Positions 25,244 through 34,927 of a stretch of DNA of 64,000 nucleotides are shown piece after piece (position 1 is the first letter of the stretch; every line of letters begins with the position of its first letter). This DNA is from Soonwooa sp032078105 (GTDB lineage Bacteria; Bacteroidota; Bacteroidia; Flavobacteriales; Weeksellaceae): NCBI GenBank assembly GCA_046269235.1, contig JBJZOS010000003.1:1-64000 (forward strand), read 5' to 3'. Made by a program: the position numbers and the translations under genes. The notes beneath the pieces were generated by a model. It was not told the DNA's origin and ran no database searches. It saw only the letters and a list, made by a program, of their open reading frames with translations.

Positions 25244-26353
25244 ATGAGTTTTATAGAAGTTTTTGCGAAATATTCTTGGGAAGAAATTAATGCCAAGGTG
25301 TATTCGTACACAGAAAATGATGTAAGGCACATTTTGAATAAACGAAAATTACACGTTGAAGATTTTTTGGTTTTGTTGTCGCCGTCAGCTAAATTTTTCT
25401 TAGAAGAAATGGGTCAAAAATCTCAGCAATTAACACAGAAAAGATTCGGGAAAACCATACAAATGTATGCGCCGTTGTACCTTAGCAACGAGTGTCAGAA
25501 TATTTGCACGTATTGCGGATTTAGTTTGGATAATAAAATAAAACGCAAAACTTTAACTGATCAAGAATTGTTAAAAGAAGCCTCAATCCTGAAAAAAATG
25601 GGAGTCGATCACGTACTTTTGGTAAGCGGTGAAGCGCAACATAAAGTCGGACTTCCGTATTTTTTGAATGCAGTTTCGCTTTTAAAATCGCAATTTTCGA
25701 ATATTTCTATTGAGGTTCAACCTTTGGAAACTCACGAATATCAAGCTTTGCATGACGCGGGCGTTCATTCGGTTTTGGTTTATCAAGAGACTTATCACCA
25801 AGATGTTTACAAAACTTACCATCCCAAAGGTCGAAAATCGAATTTTGATTACCGTCTCAATACGCCAGATCGTGTTGGTAATGCGGCTTTTCATAAAATG
25901 GGATTAGGTGTTCTGCTTGGTTTAGAAGATTGGAGAATCGATAGTTTTTTCAATGCTTTGCACATCGATTATTTGCAGAAAACCTATTGGCAATCGAAGT
26001 TTTCGGTGTCTTTTCCTAGATTGAGACCAGCGGAAGGAATCATTGAACCTAATTTTGAAATGAAGGATCGAGATCTTTTACAATTAATTTTTGCTTACAG
26101 AATTTGGAATCCCGATTTGGAAATTTCTATCTCGACTCGCGAAAATGAAAATTTTAGAAATCATATCGTGCAATTGGGTGCAACGACGATGAGTGCCGCT
26201 TCTAGAACCAATCCGGGTGGTTATTCAGTAGATGAAAATTCTTTGGAGCAGTTCGAAACTTCGGATGAACGTAGTATGGATGAGATTAAAAATATAATTA
26301 AAAATGCGGGTTACGATCCTGTGATGAAGGATTGGGATAAAGCTTATTCTTAA
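25244..26353 (+). CDS. thiH: 2-iminoacetate synthase ThiH (tyrosine lyase)
   Basis: A 369-residue radical SAM enzyme cleaving tyrosine to dehydroglycine and p-cresol. The cluster motif CQNICTYC (Cys84, Cys88, Cys91; CX3CX2C) is intact. PRLRPAEG and SRTNPGGY in the C-terminal half are conserved in ThiH. Use of ThiH rather than the glycine oxidase ThiO fits life with low-oxygen periods. The stop is directly followed by the thiF ATG. Confidence 0.95.
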   Translation: MSFIEVFAKYSWEEINAKVYSYTENDVRHILNKRKLHVEDFLVLLSPSAKFFLEEMGQKSQQLTQKRFGKTIQMYAPLYLSNECQNICTYCGFSLDNKIKRKTLTDQELLKEASILKKMGVDHVLLVSGEAQHKVGLPYFLNAVSLLKSQFSNISIEVQPLETHEYQALHDAGVHSVLVYQETYHQDVYKTYHPKGRKSNFDYRLNTPDRVGNAAFHKMGLGVLLGLEDWRIDSFFNALHIDYLQKTYWQSKFSVSFPRLRPAEGIIEPNFEMKDRDLLQLIFAYRIWNPDLEISISTRENENFRNHIVQLGATTMSAASRTNPGGYSVDENSLEQFETSDERSMDEIKNIIKNAGYDPVMKDWDKAYS

Positions 26354-27055
26354 ATGAAAAACGAAGAATTTACACGCTACAGTCGTCAAATTTTTATAGA
26401 TGAAATTGGCATTGAAGGTCAAAAGAAAATTTTGTCAGCCAAAGTTCTTGTGGTAGGAGCTGGCGGTTTGGGAAGTCCTGTCATTCAGTATCTAGCAGCG
26501 GCTGGCATTGGGGAAATTGGCGTTGCAGATTTTGATGAAGTTGAAATTCATAATCTAAATCGGCAAATTATTCACCACGAGAATTCTGTTGGAACATCAA
26601 AAGTTGATAGCGCACAAAATTTTGTTCAACATATTAATTCTAATGTTAAATTTAGGGGTTTTAAATCAAAAATTACATCAGAAAATGCAAGTTTCATTTT
26701 AAATGATTTTGATGTCATCGTTGATGCTTCCGATAATTTTTCGACAAGATATTTACTTAATGATACTTGTGTTAAATTAAGGAAAACCTTGGTCTATGGC
26801 AGTATTTTAGGTTTTGAAGGTCAAGTGGCGGTGTTTAATTATCAAGGAAGTAAAAACTTGAGAGATCTTTTTCCAGATCATCCTGAAGCCGGTTTAGATT
26901 GTGATAAAAACGGCGTCTTAGGCGCTCTTCCAGGTGTTATTGGCAGTTTTATGGCGATGAATACACTCAAAATTATTTGTAATCTTCCAGTAAAAACCAA
27001 TCAACTTTTAATAATTGATACTTTGAACTGGATTTTTACGCAGGTTGATTTTTAG
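26354..27055 (+). CDS. thiF: ThiF/MoeB-type adenylyltransferase
   Basis: A 233-residue E1-like enzyme expected to adenylate the ThiS C-terminus. It has the ATP loop VVGAGGLGSPV (from residue 34), DEVEIHNLNRQI, DASDNFSTRYLLND and the arginine RQ pair. It ends at about 233 residues with no rhodanese domain. The two CxxC zinc pairs of E. coli ThiF/MoeB are absent; only a single cysteine occurs in the LDCDKNGVLG segment. Position as last gene of the operon supports a thiamine role over molybdopterin. Confidence 0.88.
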   Translation: MKNEEFTRYSRQIFIDEIGIEGQKKILSAKVLVVGAGGLGSPVIQYLAAAGIGEIGVADFDEVEIHNLNRQIIHHENSVGTSKVDSAQNFVQHINSNVKFRGFKSKITSENASFILNDFDVIVDASDNFSTRYLLNDTCVKLRKTLVYGSILGFEGQVAVFNYQGSKNLRDLFPDHPEAGLDCDKNGVLGALPGVIGSFMAMNTLKIICNLPVKTNQLLIIDTLNWIFTQVDF

Positions 27056-27300
27056 TTGAAATTTAACGTCATATAATACCTGAATACTGATAAATGCTTT
27101 CTAACGATTACAATGAGAAACATCGATGCTGTAAAAACTCTCTTGTCTAGTTTTGGAAATCCAATACCTTTTCTTAAAATAATCAAAAATGGGATCTATA
27201 AAAAATTCTATTCAAAAAAAATAAATCGGTGCCCATAACCCAAATCATGTTATTCATTGGTTTTATGTAAGAAAGTTCTGAAAATAGTGGGTTTGATTGG
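27056..27300. other. region after the thiamine operon
   Basis: No gene or terminator is evident. This is probably the degraded 3' part of the TonB receptor relic that runs leftward into it; translation on the minus strand shows scattered stops in all frames. Confidence 0.3.
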
Positions 27301-28244
27301 CCTTCAAAAAATTTTCGTTGCTTGGTAATTGTCTTTCGAAATGGCTTACACTGTTTTCTAATTCAAGTTTTGAATCATCACTAAATTTCTGATCATAAAC
27401 CAATTAGTACGTATTTCTTTGCAACTTACTTCGCTCAAACTATTGATGATCAAACGATTTTCCATTTTTAATAAATAGCAGGTCGCCGCTCCAATTTTTG
27501 TCAAAACTTTCGCTCCAACCCAAATAAAAACTCGAATTTTGCGACGGATAAAAATACAATTTTGGATGCATAACCAAAGATCGAATCTGTGCAACATCCG
27601 AAAAACCATCCTTATTTACATCTTGGTCATTTTGACGCCTGTAACCTCCATAAAAGCCTGTAGCCAAAGCATTTGTATTTTTTGATGCAAACACATGTGG
27701 ATTTTTTTCCTCCAATGTGGCGCAATAGACGAAAGTCGTTAGTTTGTTTTGAATTTAGTTTGCGCGAAATTACATTCACCAAACCGCCAATGGCACTGCC
27801 ACGATAAAGCGTGGAAGCCGAACCTTTTATCAAATCAACTTGTTGTAAAACCAAAGGCGGACTATTTAAAACGCCCAAGCCCAGGCTAAAGCCGTCGAAT
27901 AATGGCATTCCGTCGCGAAGAATTTATGTGTAACGCCCATCCAATCCTTGAATTCTGATATTTGAATTTCCTGATATCGCAGAACTTTGTTGGATTTGGA
28001 CACCGCCAATATCGCCAAGATCACTCCCAATTTCAACAGGTTTTATACTACTTTGTTGCGTCATTTCTCCTTTACCGAGACTTTCAACTTTGTGCGGAGA
28101 ACTTTCATTTTTCTGTTGTGTTCTGGAGGAGGCTACAATCGCGACTTCTTGTGTTTCGTTTTCCTTTTTTATCGTATCAGATTTCTGTTGCGCGACAACT
28201 GTCAAGGTACAAAGTATAGTCGCTGAGATTACAATTTTTTTCAT
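27300..28244 (-). pseudogene. TonB-dependent outer membrane receptor, truncated and broken
   Basis: The ATG at 28244 opens a signal peptide (MKKIVISATILCTLTVVAQ) and a plug domain: EVAIVASSRTQQ, then NSNIRIQGLDGRYT. A TAA at 27924-27926 replaces a Gln-like codon in the T-x-I-L-R-D-G-M-P-L segment, and the same frame continues through LQQVDLIKGSASTLYRGSAI and GGLVNVISRK. A frameshift near 27715 moves the reading to NPHVFASKNTNALATGFYGG and a beta-strand region that ends at 27440. Most of the 22-strand barrel is missing. The substrate is unknown. It lies directly behind the thiamine operon, convergent with it. Confidence 0.85.
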
Positions 28245-28473
28245 TGCGAAAATTTGCATTGCAAAATCATATCAAAGGAAAAACCGTTTTTATATTTTTC
28301 AGCCTAAATAATTATTAACATAGTTTTCTGATTTAAAAGGAGTTTATTTAATAGAAATCATATACTTTTTTGATATTTTAAAATAATCACGATTGTTTCA
28401 TTCTATCGATTTTCAAGAATTACATGTAGTTTGCTGAAAATATATCTCTACTTTTGCAGCATTATTTTTGAAA
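28245..28473. other. divergent intergenic region
   Basis: It separates the dead receptor from the ABC transporter. It is AT-rich, with a TACTTTTG -7 box near the right end (28449-28456). No Fur- or riboswitch-like element is recognised. Confidence 0.35.
28449..28456 (+). promoter_or_regulatory. -7 box (TACTTTTG) of the ABC transporter gene
   Basis: TACTTTTG matches TAnnTTTG and lies 17 bp before the ATG at 28474, implying a very short leader. This favours the ATG at 28474 over the TTG six bases earlier. Confidence 0.5.
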
Positions 28474-30270
28474 ATGAAAACGCTTTTTAAATACCTAAAA
28501 CCTTATAAATGGCTGATTGTATTGTCCTTACTTTTAGCCACCATCAACCAAGTTTTTTCTTTGTTTTCGCCTGCGATTACGGGAAATATCCTCGACCATT
28601 TGGTAACGCATCCTAATTTTTTCGATAAAGAAAATCGGCTTCCTAGAGATCTAAATCAATATTTATACGGCGACGGAATTTATCACGGTGTATTTTATTT
28701 CTTGCTTTTATTGATTGGCACCGCGATGGTGAGCCGAATTGCAAAAGCATTCCAAGATTATGTCGTGAATGTGATAACACAAAAATACGGTGCCAAAATT
28801 TTTACAGATGGTTTGAAACACTCGATGGCATTGCCTTTCCAAGAATTTGAAGACCAAAGAAGTGGCGAAACTTTATCTATTTTGACCAAAGTTCGCGAAG
28901 ATTCGGTAAAATTCATCACCAGTTTTGTGAACATCTTTTTCGGGATTTTGGTGAGCATTATTTTCGTTTCTATTTACGCATTGCGACTGCATTGGTCGAT
29001 AATGCCAGTTTATATAGTTGGGATTTTCTTCATTGCATTTGTCACGAATTTGTTGAGTAAAAGAATTAAAAAAATCCAGAAAAATATCGTTTCCGAAACG
29101 ACAGCTTTGGCTGGAAGTACTACCGAAAGTCTCCGAAATATCGAGATCGTAAAAAGTTTGGGTTTAACGAATCAAGAAGTTAATCGTTTAAATAATAATA
29201 CATACAAAATTTTAGGTTTAGAACTGAAGAAAGTAAAAAGCATCCGTTCTTTAAGCTTTGTACAAGGGACTTTGGTTAATTTTCTTCAACAGGTAATTAC
29301 GTTCACGCTTTTGCTTTTGATCTTTAAAAATATTGTTACACCTGGACAATATTTGTCACTAATGTTTTATGGTTTCTTTATTTTCGGACCGATGCAGGAA
29401 ATAGGAAACATCATTATTTCGTATCGTGAAGCGGAAGCATCTTTGAATAATTTTGATACATTGATGAAAAAACCTGCTGAAGAAAAACCACTTCATCCAA
29501 AGCAGATCGGAAGCATTGATGAATTGGCATTTGACGCCGTTTCTTTCAAACATCAATCGGCACAATATAAAGCCTTGAATGGGATTTCTTTCGATGTTAA
29601 AAATGGAGAAACTATTGCTTTTGTTGGGCCAAGTGGTTCAGGAAAAAGTACGTTGGTAAAACTTCTGGTTGGATTGTACAGACCACAGGAAGGAAGTATT
29701 TTCTATAACAACATCAACGGAAAAGACTTTGATTTTGATGAGTTGCGAAATCAAATTGGCTTTGTAACGCAGGACACACAACTTTTTTCTGGAACGATAA
29801 AAGAAAATTTACTTTTCGTAAATCCTAATGCCACCGAAGAAGATTTGCAATTGGCGTTGAAAAAATCCAGTTGCACAGCGCTTTTAGAACGTGCTGAAAA
29901 AGGAATTGAAACCGTAATTGGCGAAGGTGGTTTGAAACTAAGCGGCGGTGAAAAACAAAGAATCGCGATTGCTAGAGCTTTGCTAAGAAAACCTCATTTG
30001 CTAATTTTTGATGAAGCAACTTCTGCCTTAGACAGTCTTACGGAAGAAGAAATTACGGCAACCATCAAAGATATTTCTAAAAATAAAGAGCAAATTACCG
30101 TTCTTATCGCGCATCGTTTGAGTACAATTATGCATGCTGATAGAATATATGTTTTGGAGCGCGGCAAAGTCATTGAAACGGGTTCTCACGAAAATTTACT
30201 TGCCGAGAACGGCTTGTATTACGCCATGTGGAGACAACAAATTGGGGAAAGGAAGACGCACTCATTTTAA
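28474..30270 (+). CDS. ABC transporter, fused permease and ATPase (exporter type)
   Basis: A 598-residue half-transporter: six membrane helices in the first 320 residues, then an ATPase domain with Walker A GPSGSGKST, Q-loop VTQDTQLFSG, signature LSGGE, Walker B LLIFDEATSALD and switch histidine in LIAHRLST. It resembles MsbA-type lipid or multidrug exporters and would act as a homodimer in the inner membrane. Substrate cannot be inferred. The gene stands alone. Confidence 0.93.
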   Translation: MKTLFKYLKPYKWLIVLSLLLATINQVFSLFSPAITGNILDHLVTHPNFFDKENRLPRDLNQYLYGDGIYHGVFYFLLLLIGTAMVSRIAKAFQDYVVNVITQKYGAKIFTDGLKHSMALPFQEFEDQRSGETLSILTKVREDSVKFITSFVNIFFGILVSIIFVSIYALRLHWSIMPVYIVGIFFIAFVTNLLSKRIKKIQKNIVSETTALAGSTTESLRNIEIVKSLGLTNQEVNRLNNNTYKILGLELKKVKSIRSLSFVQGTLVNFLQQVITFTLLLLIFKNIVTPGQYLSLMFYGFFIFGPMQEIGNIIISYREAEASLNNFDTLMKKPAEEKPLHPKQIGSIDELAFDAVSFKHQSAQYKALNGISFDVKNGETIAFVGPSGSGKSTLVKLLVGLYRPQEGSIFYNNINGKDFDFDELRNQIGFVTQDTQLFSGTIKENLLFVNPNATEEDLQLALKKSSCTALLERAEKGIETVIGEGGLKLSGGEKQRIAIARALLRKPHLLIFDEATSALDSLTEEEITATIKDISKNKEQITVLIAHRLSTIMHADRIYVLERGKVIETGSHENLLAENGLYYAMWRQQIGERKTHSF

Positions 30271-30335
30271 CTAAAATTGATGAGCTCATTTCGTTGAATA
30301 GATTATTTTAAATTGATAAATATTATATCCAAACA

Positions 30336-30977
30336 ATGAATCCCACTTCAATTATACTGCTGTTTCTTATTGTCATTTCTTTTTATTTCGCATTTAGAAT
30401 AACAAAGAAAATAACTTCAAAAAGTGATAAAAGGAAAATTTGGGAATCAGGATTTTTGTTTCTTTTTACGTTTTTAATTGTTGGATGTTTCAACCTATTC
30501 TCAATTTTCTATTCTTATACAGTCATTTGGGAAAAAGCTTTTCGTGCGGTTGTTGAACAAAAACATGAAGCCGTCGTTGTCGATTATGTGGTTGAAAAAT
30601 TGTATCGTCAAAATTTCAGAAATTCTAGTTATTACCCAGTTTTAATTTATTTCCCAGTCGTAAAGTATAAAAATGATCGTGGAAAAGAAATAAAAAAGCA
30701 ATTGTATATAGCAAAAAATCATAGCCATAACATCTGACAAACCATATAGATAATCGCAAACGGTATTTTCAAAAACACCAACAGCATTGAGTTTGAACCC
30801 TTACTGACGCTTACAGCAATTTTGTTAACCACCGTTGCAATGTTCTTTTTTGTTTTGGTGGCCAGTTACGGTTTTGATAAAACAATGAAAGAGCGGGTTG
30901 AAATGGCAAGAAACATAAGTGTTATACTTTTGCTAATCAACGGCATTATATCGCTTTGGATGTATTGCGTCATATAA
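30336..30977 (+). pseudogene. DUF3592-like membrane protein with two in-frame stops
   Basis: One frame runs from the ATG at 30336 to the TAA at 30975-30977 and encodes two N-terminal membrane helices, a soluble middle with YYPVLIYFPVVKYKNDRGKE, and a C-terminal membrane helix block (LLTLTAILLTTVAMFFFVLV). It is interrupted by TGA 30735 and TAG 30747, which lie 4 codons apart, plausibly from TGG and CAG. The first open part could still make a 133-residue product lacking the last helices. Family resemblance to DUF3592 is modest. Confidence 0.7.
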
Positions 30978-30978
30978 A

Positions 30979-33174
30979 TTATACGACCAACAAAGCCACT
31001 TCTTTCAACTTTTCCGCAGGTCTTGAATAAATAAAAACATCAAAATCCATTTGCAATTTTTCTTCGAAATCAGATTTCATTTGTTGGAAGCTAATGCTTT
31101 TTGGATTTTGTTTTAAATCTTTGATAAACTGAATAAACCATTCTCCAATTTCTTTTTCCACACGTATGGCAACCGCATCGTTTTTGGTGTGAATTTTAAG
31201 CATCGCGTTTTCATACATTGTTCCTTTTTTAATTTTGGTCGTCACTTCCAGACTCGGAATTCCGCCAAGCCAAACGATTTTTTGATTTGGTTTATGTCCA
31301 GAAAACGTTTCGTTGTTGAGAACATCTTCTATGTAAAATTTAGGAACCGTGGTTCTCGGTATTTTAAAATTAAACCAGTCTTGGAGTGACAGATCAAAGC
31401 CTACGCCGTGCATATAATTGAACAAAGATTTCTTCAAACCATACGAAAATTGTTGATGATCCAATCCTGATTTCTCTTCGTGAATCATGTCGTTATTTGC
31501 GAAAGCGCCAACTTCTAAGCTGTGATTGATGACGTTATATTTTTCGGGATTCAAACCAACGGGACTGTGCGCGGTCATTGCAAATTGATGCCAAAATCCA
31601 GATTGCAAAATTCCGATTTCAAAAAGTTGCCGCACCATTTCCAAGCTATCAATCGTCTCTTGCGTGGTTTGTGTCGGGAATCCGTACATCAAATACGCAT
31701 GAATCATAATTCCAGCTTCGGTAAAATTTCGGTTAACAATCGCCACTTGATCCACTGTTACGCCTTTGTCAATCAATTTTAACAATCGATCGGAAGCCAC
31801 TTCCAAACCTCCTGAAACTGCAATACAACCCGAAGCTTTTAATAATCGGCATAAATCATAGGTAAAACTTTTTTCAAATCGAATATTCGTCCACCAAGTC
31901 ACACTTAATTGACGTTTCAAAATTTCCAATGCTACTTCACGCATCAAAGCTGGTGGTGCAGCTTCGTCCACAAAATGGAAACCTGTATTCTGTGTAGTTT
32001 CGATTAATTCTTCCATACGGTCAACGATTTGCTTCGCAGCAATAGGCTCGTAAACCTTGATGTAATCTAGAGAAATATCGCAAAACGTGCATTTTCCCCA
32101 GTAGCAACCGTGCGCCATCGTCAATTTGTTCCAACGTCCATCGCTCCACAGTCGGTGCATTGGATTAACAACTTCAATCACCGAAATGTATTGATTGAGC
32201 TTTAAATCTGAATAATCAGGCGTCCCAACTTCCGAAAATTTATAATCTCGAATCTGAGGATTGTTGATGTATACAACTTCGTTATTTTGAAGAACAAAAG
32301 TTCTTTTCAAATCTGAAATTTCGACTTCATTATTGATGTATTTTAAAACTTGTTCGATCGGAGCTTCACCATCATCCAAAAGGATAAAATCGAAAAATTC
32401 AAACACACGAACATCACTCAATGAGCGCAATTCCGTATTTGGAAAACCGCCGCCCATGCTAATTTTTATATTCGAATAATTTTGCTTGATATATTTTGCA
32501 CATCTAAAGGCAGAATACAAATTCCCTGGAAAAGGTACCGAAAATCCGACCATTTTTGGATTCGTTTTCTGAATTAAATCTTCCAATTCCGACAGTGTAA
32601 TTTGGTCAATGTAGGTCGGCTCTTTTTGCAGTTCCGAATACAATTCATCAAAAGAATTCGCAGATCGTCCCAATCTTTCGGCATATCGACTAAAACCGAA
32701 ATTTTCGTCCACCGCTTCAATGATTAAATCGGATAAATCTTCCAAATACAAAGTCGCCAAATGTTTGGCTTTATCCTGAAAAGACATAGCTCCAAAAGCC
32801 CACTCCAAATCATCCAACTGAGAAAAACGAGAGGCTTCTGGCAAATAAGCATCTTGAACTATAGAATCTGCAAAAGTGGAATTTTTCCCTTGTAGAAAGC
32901 GAATCACAGCATCGATACTAGAAATATAATCATCTTTAAGCATCAACATTCTTTGCGCGTTTTCACTTAATTCAACCTCTTGAAATTCGATATGATTGAA
33001 TAAATCGGTCAAACTTTTTTTGGAAAACAATTTTAAAATCACATCCAAACCCAAATCCGCTTGAAACACTTTGTAGGAAAGCGTATTCAAGAAACCTTTT
33101 AGATAAACTGTGCCCGGATAAGGCGTATTAAGTTGTGTAAAAGGTGGCGTAATGAGGACTAAATCGGTTTGCAA
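30979..33174 (-). CDS. B12-binding-type radical SAM protein
   Basis: A 731-residue protein. The N-terminal half has a cobalamin-binding-like Rossmann segment (LVLITPPFTQLNTPYPGT; NPKMVGFSVPFPGNLYSAF; IKISMGGGFPNTEL). The radical SAM half follows, with the cluster motif HGCYWGKCTFCD near residue 360, which is CX4CX2C and not CX3CX2C. A later segment (VSGGLEVASDRLLKLIDKGV) is the SAM-barrel strand seen in such enzymes. Start is TTG at 33174, preceded by a TATTTTTG box (33191-33198); no ATG gives the conserved N-terminus. Product unknown. The stop lies 1 bp from the end of the dead gene on the other strand. Confidence 0.85.
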   Translation of the reverse strand: MQTDLVLITPPFTQLNTPYPGTVYLKGFLNTLSYKVFQADLGLDVILKLFSKKSLTDLFNHIEFQEVELSENAQRMLMLKDDYISSIDAVIRFLQGKNSTFADSIVQDAYLPEASRFSQLDDLEWAFGAMSFQDKAKHLATLYLEDLSDLIIEAVDENFGFSRYAERLGRSANSFDELYSELQKEPTYIDQITLSELEDLIQKTNPKMVGFSVPFPGNLYSAFRCAKYIKQNYSNIKISMGGGFPNTELRSLSDVRVFEFFDFILLDDGEAPIEQVLKYINNEVEISDLKRTFVLQNNEVVYINNPQIRDYKFSEVGTPDYSDLKLNQYISVIEVVNPMHRLWSDGRWNKLTMAHGCYWGKCTFCDISLDYIKVYEPIAAKQIVDRMEELIETTQNTGFHFVDEAAPPALMREVALEILKRQLSVTWWTNIRFEKSFTYDLCRLLKASGCIAVSGGLEVASDRLLKLIDKGVTVDQVAIVNRNFTEAGIMIHAYLMYGFPTQTTQETIDSLEMVRQLFEIGILQSGFWHQFAMTAHSPVGLNPEKYNVINHSLEVGAFANNDMIHEEKSGLDHQQFSYGLKKSLFNYMHGVGFDLSLQDWFNFKIPRTTVPKFYIEDVLNNETFSGHKPNQKIVWLGGIPSLEVTTKIKKGTMYENAMLKIHTKNDAVAIRVEKEIGEWFIQFIKDLKQNPKSISFQQMKSDFEEKLQMDFDVFIYSRPAEKLKEVALLVV

Positions 33175-33190
33175 TGTGAAATATTTGCTG

Positions 33191-33198
33191 CAAAAATA
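33191..33198 (-). promoter_or_regulatory. -7 box (TATTTTTG) of the radical SAM gene
   Basis: The minus-strand TATTTTTG lies 16 bp before the TTG start, implying a leader of only a few bases and supporting that start. Confidence 0.5.
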
Positions 33199-33439
33199 CG
33201 GAGGATTTTATGGAAAACAAATTCTAGTAAATAGACAACATCAAATTATTTATTGATCGGGCATTTTGTAATAAACTTGTAACTTTTTTGCGCAGATTTT
33301 TGCAAGGTTTAGATTTTAACCAGCTGCAATAAGGCTGTACAATGTTCCTTGCTACACGTTGTACTTAGAAATTAAAATGTAGACATTAATCTTTAACAAC
33401 GAAACTAATAGACGATTATTTATTTTGATAATTCAAGGT

Positions 33440-33982
33440 TTAATCAAACTTAACGCATTCTTTTTCAAAATAGACATCATGTTTTTGACGCAGGCTATCC
33501 GTTAAGATTGCATGGACAAAATCCTTTGTTTTGTTTTTATATTTTAAACTACATTTATTATTAGAAGACATTTCGTAATAGGAGCCCAACTTACACTTTG
33601 ACGGATTGTTTTCGACTTCGTCTGTAAAAACAGAAAATAGAATTTAATTCTTAGATGTCACGTCAGGTTCTGCACAGCCAAAGATGCGATGATTATATCG
33701 GATGTTGGATGTTAAATGCATCGTGCTATCTTTTCATGAAAGTGAAACGCCAAAAGTATTACATTCATCATCATTCTGATTTCTAAAAAAAAGAAATTTT
33801 AGCCTTTGATAAGCGTTGATTATCATTTCAAAACTTATTTTCATTGACATATTTTCTAAAAAGTCAATACATTGCAATAAATATGAAATTTCAATTTTAT
33901 TAATGCGTAAAAACAAAGAAGGACTCGATAACACACTGCCGAATAAAAGATTAATGGAATTGATTATAAAACCGAATTGCAA
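33440..33982 (-). pseudogene. unidentified protein remnant with in-frame stops
   Basis: One minus-strand phase is open across this stretch except for TGA at 33734-33736 and TAA at 33644-33646. Its lower part is clearly protein-like: MHLTSNIRYNHRIFGCAEPD, then FTDEVENNPSKCKLGSYYEM and LRQKHDVYFEKECVKFD before the true stop at 33440-33442. Four cysteines and the composition suggest an exported or extracytoplasmic protein, but I do not recognise it. The upper part (33740-33982) is in the same phase but may not belong to the gene. Confidence 0.5.
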
Positions 33983-33985
33983 TAA

Positions 33986-34120
33986 GGTATTGGACCAGGT
34001 ATCATCATTATTTCTGTGTTTGTTGCTATTGCACTCACGCCATTTTTGTTGGGTAACATTGCGAGTTTTTCTCTTGTGGCGCTTTCCGGAACTCTTGTGG
34101 CAGGGAGTTTTTGTATTTAA
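33986..34120 (+). pseudogene. membrane protein C-terminal remnant
   Basis: A 44-codon stretch translating to GIGPGIIIISVFVAIALTPF and then FLLGNIASFSLVALSGTLVA, two hydrophobic segments with a short turn, ending at a TAA at 34118-34120. An in-frame TAA lies immediately before it. It looks like the last helices of a polytopic membrane protein. Family not identified. Confidence 0.35.
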
Positions 34121-34340
34121 AGGTTAAAAAGAATTTCTTAAAAATAAAGCTTTGACAATCAAACTGTTTGCTAATGAACTTCATTTTAAATAGGGACAAA
34201 AAGAAAGGATTATTCAGTAGTTTGATGTAATAATTTTCAATTGCCGTATATTTTAAAACTTCTAATCATAAAAAAGACTGCCTAAGATAAGACAATCTTT
34301 AATTTTTAAATGTTATGGTTTGAAACCAAACTGAATGCTT
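34121..34340. other. gene-free stretch
   Basis: Only the terminator of the small leftward gene (34270-34300) is seen here. Confidence 0.4.
34270..34300 (-). terminator. terminator of the small membrane protein gene
   Basis: On the minus strand AGATTGTC pairs (with G-U pairs) with GGCAGTCT and is followed by TTTTTT. Confidence 0.6.
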
Positions 34341-34511
34341 TTAATCCAAAGGTTTCCTACCTGAAATGATGTTGAAAAGAACAACAATAACTGCGATAAC
34401 TAATAGAATATGTACAAGATAGCCTGTACTTAAACCAGGAACTACTCCAATCATTCCTAACAACCAAACAATAATACAAATTACTGCAACGGTCCATAAT
34501 ATACTTCTCAT
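34341..34511 (-). CDS. lmo0937 family membrane protein
   Basis: A 56-residue protein starting MRSILWTVAVICIIVWLLGM and ending HILLVIAVIVVLFNIISGRK plus three residues. It has two membrane helices separated by VVPGLSTGYLV, the standard shape and length of the lmo0937 family of small membrane proteins that are common in Bacteroidetes and often stress-induced. Function is not known. It is monocistronic with its own terminator, in a stretch otherwise filled with relics. Confidence 0.8.
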   Translation of the reverse strand: MRSILWTVAVICIIVWLLGMIGVVPGLSTGYLVHILLVIAVIVVLFNIISGRKPLD

Positions 34512-34927
34512 AATAAAAGTTTTAAAGGATTAATATATTACTTGAATTGCATAAATTGTGCCTTAATTTCATTTTTATTAAACTTAAAGTGATAAAAGTC
34601 ATAATTTATTATTACAAATTTCGATATAATAATGTTCTAGATTTTATAAAATTAAGTACTATTAGTGTCTGATTTTCAGAAGATTATTTTTAGTAGTCTT
34701 GTATGTTTCTTAGTAGAAAAATATCCTAACGAGTAGTTTATAATTTAATTAAAATAATACTTTAATGAAAATATAATCCGGTTGCGATCCAGAGATAGGA
34801 GAGGCGACCTATTACTCGTAATATAATGTCTTGGTAGCGCTAAATGACAAAAGTTAAGATTAAAAAAATGATATTATGATTAAAGATTTGAAAATAAAAA
34901 AAGGATTCAAAATATTTCGGTTGCTTA
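34512..34927. other. intergenic region between the small membrane protein and the permease
   Basis: About 400 bp of AT-rich sequence without a supportable gene. It should contain the divergent promoters of the two flanking genes, but I cannot point to a clear TAnnTTTG box. Confidence 0.35.

Noticed and set aside
33816..34127. Plus-strand 103-codon frame
   Set aside because: It overlaps the better-supported minus-strand remnant and the membrane fragment in another phase, and its composition is that of a shadow frame.
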